Below are positions 61,095 to 64,000 of a DNA stretch of 64,000 bases, piece by piece. Position numbers and translations under genes: made by a program. Origin of the DNA: Sphagnum compactum (lineage: Eukaryota > Bryophyta > Sphagnopsida > Sphagnales). The stretch's first letter is position 1. Every line of letters starts with the position of its first letter. The notes below the pieces were generated by a model that did no database searches, was not told the origin of the DNA, and was given only the letters and a program-made list of their open reading frames with translations. The stretch covers positions 6,510,001 to 6,574,000 of the forward strand of contig OZ234497.1 of NCBI GenBank assembly GCA_965153455.1, in the 5' to 3' direction.

Positions 61095-62084
61095 TCATAG
61101 TCAAACTTAAATCTTGTACCTTTTTAATTTTTATCTTTTTGTTCATGTTTTGAAAGTTAAATTTGTATTGTTGTTTTGTAGGTTTAGATTTCAGCTTGGT
61201 TTTAAATTTGCAACATCTTGGATTGAAAAAACTTGAATATGGTCTTTTGGGAATTTCCTTTGATACATGGCCATGGTGAAATATGGATGGGTCTTGTTGG
61301 GATTTTGTTGAAATATTCAAGTTAAATTTTTTTAACTGAAACTAGTATAAGTATCAACATATTTCAACAAAAACCGTGAACCTTAAACCCTAACACTTAT
61401 AATCTAGAACTTTAAAATTAAAAACCCTAAAGTTATAAAGTTAAGCATTGATAATAACAATTTTGAAACTTTAAAAACATAATTCTAAAAGTATACACTA
61501 CAAGTCAAAAAATATAAACCTTAATACCTAAAACCCTAATTTTAAATTAAATTCCTTAAAATCAAAAGTAAAAACAAAAACCTAATTGTGGAACCATTTA
61601 AAACTAGAAACCCTAAAATTGTAAAGTTGAACATCGATAATAACAATTTTGAAACTTTAAAAATGTAATTCTAAAAGCATACACTACAAGTCAAAAAATC
61701 TAAAACTTTAATACCTAAAACCCTAGTTTTAAATTAAATTCCTTAAGATCAAAAGTCAAAGAAAAAAACCTAATTATGGAACCATAAATCCATAAACCCA
61801 AAACCTTAAGATTTAAAACTCCATAAAATGAAATAATTTTAAATTTAAATCAAAGCAAAAAAACCTCATAAAGTTGATAATATAAATTTCAATTTCCATC
61901 ACAATCCAAAGTATGCTATAAACATTAATTAAAAATTAGATTTAAAATATTGCATGTACAATCTAATATAAGTTAATAAAAATCTCATATTGATTAATGA
62001 AAATTTTAAAAATAATTCAGAATTTTTATTTCAGTTTTTTAACATACAAATTAAGTTGAATTCTCAAATTGAAATGGTCATGTC
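61095..62084. other. Non-coding spacer with tandem duplication
   Basis: Two copies of a 186-bp AT-rich unit (61422-61607 and 61608-61795) are flanked by AAACCCTAA-like motifs. No coding homology is seen until the OTU frame starts at 62085. Confidence 0.55.
61422..61795. repeat. 186-bp tandem duplication
   Basis: GATAATAACAATTTTGAAAC recurs at 61450 and 61636. The surrounding unit (AAACCCTAAA, TATACACTACAAGTCAAAAA, TTAATACCTAAAACCCTA, ATTAAATTCCTTAA) repeats with about 90 percent identity by eye. Confidence 0.85.
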
Positions 62085-62588
62085 ATGGAAATTGATCAAA
62101 AATTAGCCAAACTTGGTTTCAAACGAATTATTAATTATCAATATAATGTTGGAGACTGTTTATTTGATGCAATACCTTATTTGTTAAAATATTCAATAAC
62201 TTCAAATTCAATTTGAATTAATTTTATGTTCCATTTACAAGAATATTTAAGGTTTGAAATATCATAGAGATTGTTGTGTCGCAAACATGAATTAAGTTAT
62301 GAATTTTTACATGATCTACATCATGGGCAAGCAAATTTTCAAATGTCATTATCAACTTTGAATGGTGAAATATGGGGTGATAACAACCACATAATGGTTA
62401 AAGTACGAAATGAAAGCAATGGGAATACATTGCACATTGTGTACAGAAACAACCATTTTGAACCTATAGATACATGTTATCAAATAATTGTTTTTTTCAA
62501 TTACCAAATTCAAAATATGTGTGAAACAAAAAATGATGGCATGGCAAAAAAACCCATTAATAAAAAAAATGAGCTCCATAACAAATGA
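62085..62588 (+). pseudogene. OTU-type cysteine protease domain remnant
   Basis: One continuous frame of 167 codons carries only two internal stops (TGA at 62214 and TAG at 62265). It begins MEIDQKLAKLGFKRIINYQY. VGDCLFDAI carries the catalytic Asp and Cys (Cys codon 62157-62159). LHHGQANFQMSLSTLNGEIW and GDNNHIMV form the middle. NNHFEPI provides the catalytic His (62454-62456). This is the expected layout of an OTU domain as found in Helentrons. The catalytic triad is retained although the frame is broken. Confidence 0.8.
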
Positions 62589-63311
62589 AAAGATTTACAT
62601 GAACTTTTTAGTTGGATAATAATTTGTTTGACATTCAAAAAAATCATAATATCACAAGAAATTACATTAACATTCACAACCGAATTCCCAATGTTGGGGT
62701 TGAATATATTGCAAATCAAACGACATTTGAAACACATCAGATGTAGAAGAAAATAACAACCTACCTACTAAATAAAGTTTCTTCAAATGAAAATGTTCCA
62801 AAACTTCGCATTATGTAAAACCATTTTCTGGGAGAAAACCTTTAAATAATGATATTGAATCTAAGAAAACAATATCTAATTTAAATTGTAACCATCATAA
62901 TTTGAATACTTATGATATACATAGTTAAAAATTCAATAACTCATTAGAAGAAAATGTTCACATATTAAACAAAGCATCACAAAATATTAATAATACCAAA
63001 AATATAAATATAAATAAGAAGACTTGTAGTTATTTAAAAAACAGAAAAGAATCTAATGGCATCACCACAAACAAATTTACATAAATAATGAAAAAATCAA
63101 ATCAAAAGATAAAGATATCATAAAATATGAAAAAAAAATCAAGACATTAAAAAACATGTTTGTTATTCTTATCAAAAATTATGTTTTGCGTACCAAATCC
63201 AATATCGAATTAAATCATGTATTAATCTATAAATCATGAGAAAGGAAAATAAAACATGGCAAACCATTTGATTCAAATCTACAAAATCATATTATAGAAA
63301 ACAAACTAAAC

Positions 63312-63640
63312 ATGAATTTTATTTTGATGTTTAATAATATTAAAGAACATTTTATCACACCTCACCTTGCATTTGCACAAATTTTTCAATTGCGAGGATA
63401 TGAACAATACGGAATACATGAAAGTGCTCTGAATGTTCCAACCAATTTGAATCTAGTTCAAAATGTACTACCGCATATGCCATATGATGATTTATCAATT
63501 ATTATGCTTTTAAAAAGGAAATTGAAATATAATCAATATATATGATAGGTTATGTTTGTCCTAATATAGTTATGAAAGCCTTACGACAACTTTGTCAAAC
63601 TCCCTTGTACATAAGTGCAAGAATCTTTATAAAATTGAAT
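63312..63640 (+). pseudogene. Helitron DUF6570-like region
   Basis: The frame 63312-63545 contains PHLAFAQIFQLRGYEQYGIH, then ALNVPTNLNLVQNVLPHMPY and DDLSIIMLLKRKL. After a shift, GYVCPNIVMKALRQLCQTPL continues to about 63640. QL-GYxQYGI, NVPTNLN and the conserved GYVxPNxVMxAL are typical of the segment N-terminal to Helitron helicase-like proteins. It is interrupted by TGA at 63543 and a frameshift. Confidence 0.75.
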
Positions 63641-64000
63641 TAAAAAGATGAAATAGAATTTGCAAATGCAAGTAAAAACATTGATTTCAAACAGAACATT
63701 ATTGAAAATGACGTCAATGAAGAAAATTCTAACAAATTCGAAGAAATGTTAGAAAAAGACAACACAAATATGTTAATACATAATTTCCTAGATGTAACAC
63801 AAATTGTCAATGACAATAATAAGTCATCATGATCAACAATCGCACCAAGTGAAGGTTTTTGACTTTTAAGATTATTTCAAGATACATATTTTGAAGAGTA
63901 TAATCTTCCAACTATATTTTTTGGTCACTCGAGACACCATTGAAATGTTCATATCAAAAAATAGTACATGTAAACTAGCACAAATAAGAAATTTACATAC

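Larger units (their letters stand above)
62085..64000 (+). mobile_element. Decayed Helitron/Helentron, 5' coding part, truncated by window end
   Basis: Three consecutive segments match proteins of OTU-bearing Helitrons (Helentron group): an OTU cysteine-protease domain (62085-62588), a DUF6570-like region (63312-63640), and IAPSEGF followed by EEYNLPTIFFGHSR (about 63840-63945), which normally precedes the Helitron helicase-like N-terminal and Rep region. Stops and a frameshift interrupt all three. The Rep (HUH) and PIF1-type helicase, if present, would lie beyond the window. Confidence 0.72.

Noticed and set aside
1-64000. CRISPR arrays, rRNA, bacterial operons
   Set aside because: Direct repeats here are minisatellites or transposons without regular spacers, and all genes have a eukaryotic, intron-bearing structure except LeuRS. 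I saw no rRNA and no convincing tRNA cloverleaf by eye, though a tRNA could be missed without a covariance search.

Overview
The window is AT-rich plant nuclear DNA. Evidence for this is four intron/exon genes with GT-AG introns of roughly 90-720 bp, plant-specific orthologues (a KOBITO1/ELD1 homologue, an At4g33540-type metallo-hydrolase), telobox-type CCCTAAA motifs near gene starts, and intergenic DNA made of decayed plant-type transposons. I cannot place it more precisely than a streptophyte (land plant or close relative). The PHD-tailed Ty3/gypsy element and the OTU-bearing Helitron suggest, but do not prove, a non-seed lineage.

Layout. (1) 2957-7879, minus: a 12-exon metallo-beta-lactamase-fold hydrolase with a C-terminal membrane anchor. 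A minisatellite lies upstream of it, and two related TIR elements sit in introns 1 and 2, one on each side of exon 2. (2) 8-20 kb: gene-free, with degenerate minisatellites, a direct repeat pair, an inverted pair of one TA-flanked TIR element (12.3 and 15.6 kb), and a GC-richer island of three foldbacks (16.8-17.4 kb). (3) 20-26.5 kb, plus: a decayed Ty3/gypsy retrotransposon whose pol ends in a PHD-finger-like module. (4) 28-31 kb, plus: a decayed hAT transposase with its right terminal repeat. (5) 31-35.6 kb: gene-free, with a 28-nt poly-C tract. (6) 35.6-44 kb, minus: an intronless cytosolic-type leucyl-tRNA synthetase, then the 11-exon KOBITO1 homologue. (7) 44-53.9 kb: gene-free, with a foldback MITE, a possible LTR-like GC-rich block, a 1.4 kb hAT-type TIR element and a 540-bp dispersed repeat pair. 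(8) 53961-57103, minus: a 7-exon selenium-binding protein / methanethiol oxidase. (9) 60-64 kb, plus: the 5' part of a decayed Helitron/Helentron with an OTU protease domain, a DUF6570-like region and possibly an RPA-like fragment, running off the window end.

The four host genes are housekeeping or cell-wall functions (translation, cellulose/plasmodesmata-related glycosyltransferase, sulfur/selenium metabolism, metallo-hydrolase). They share the minus strand but nothing suggests a joint pathway. All recognisable transposon coding remnants lie on the plus strand. Exon models were built by eye from homology, reading phase and splice dinucleotides. For all four genes the summed coding lengths are multiples of three.
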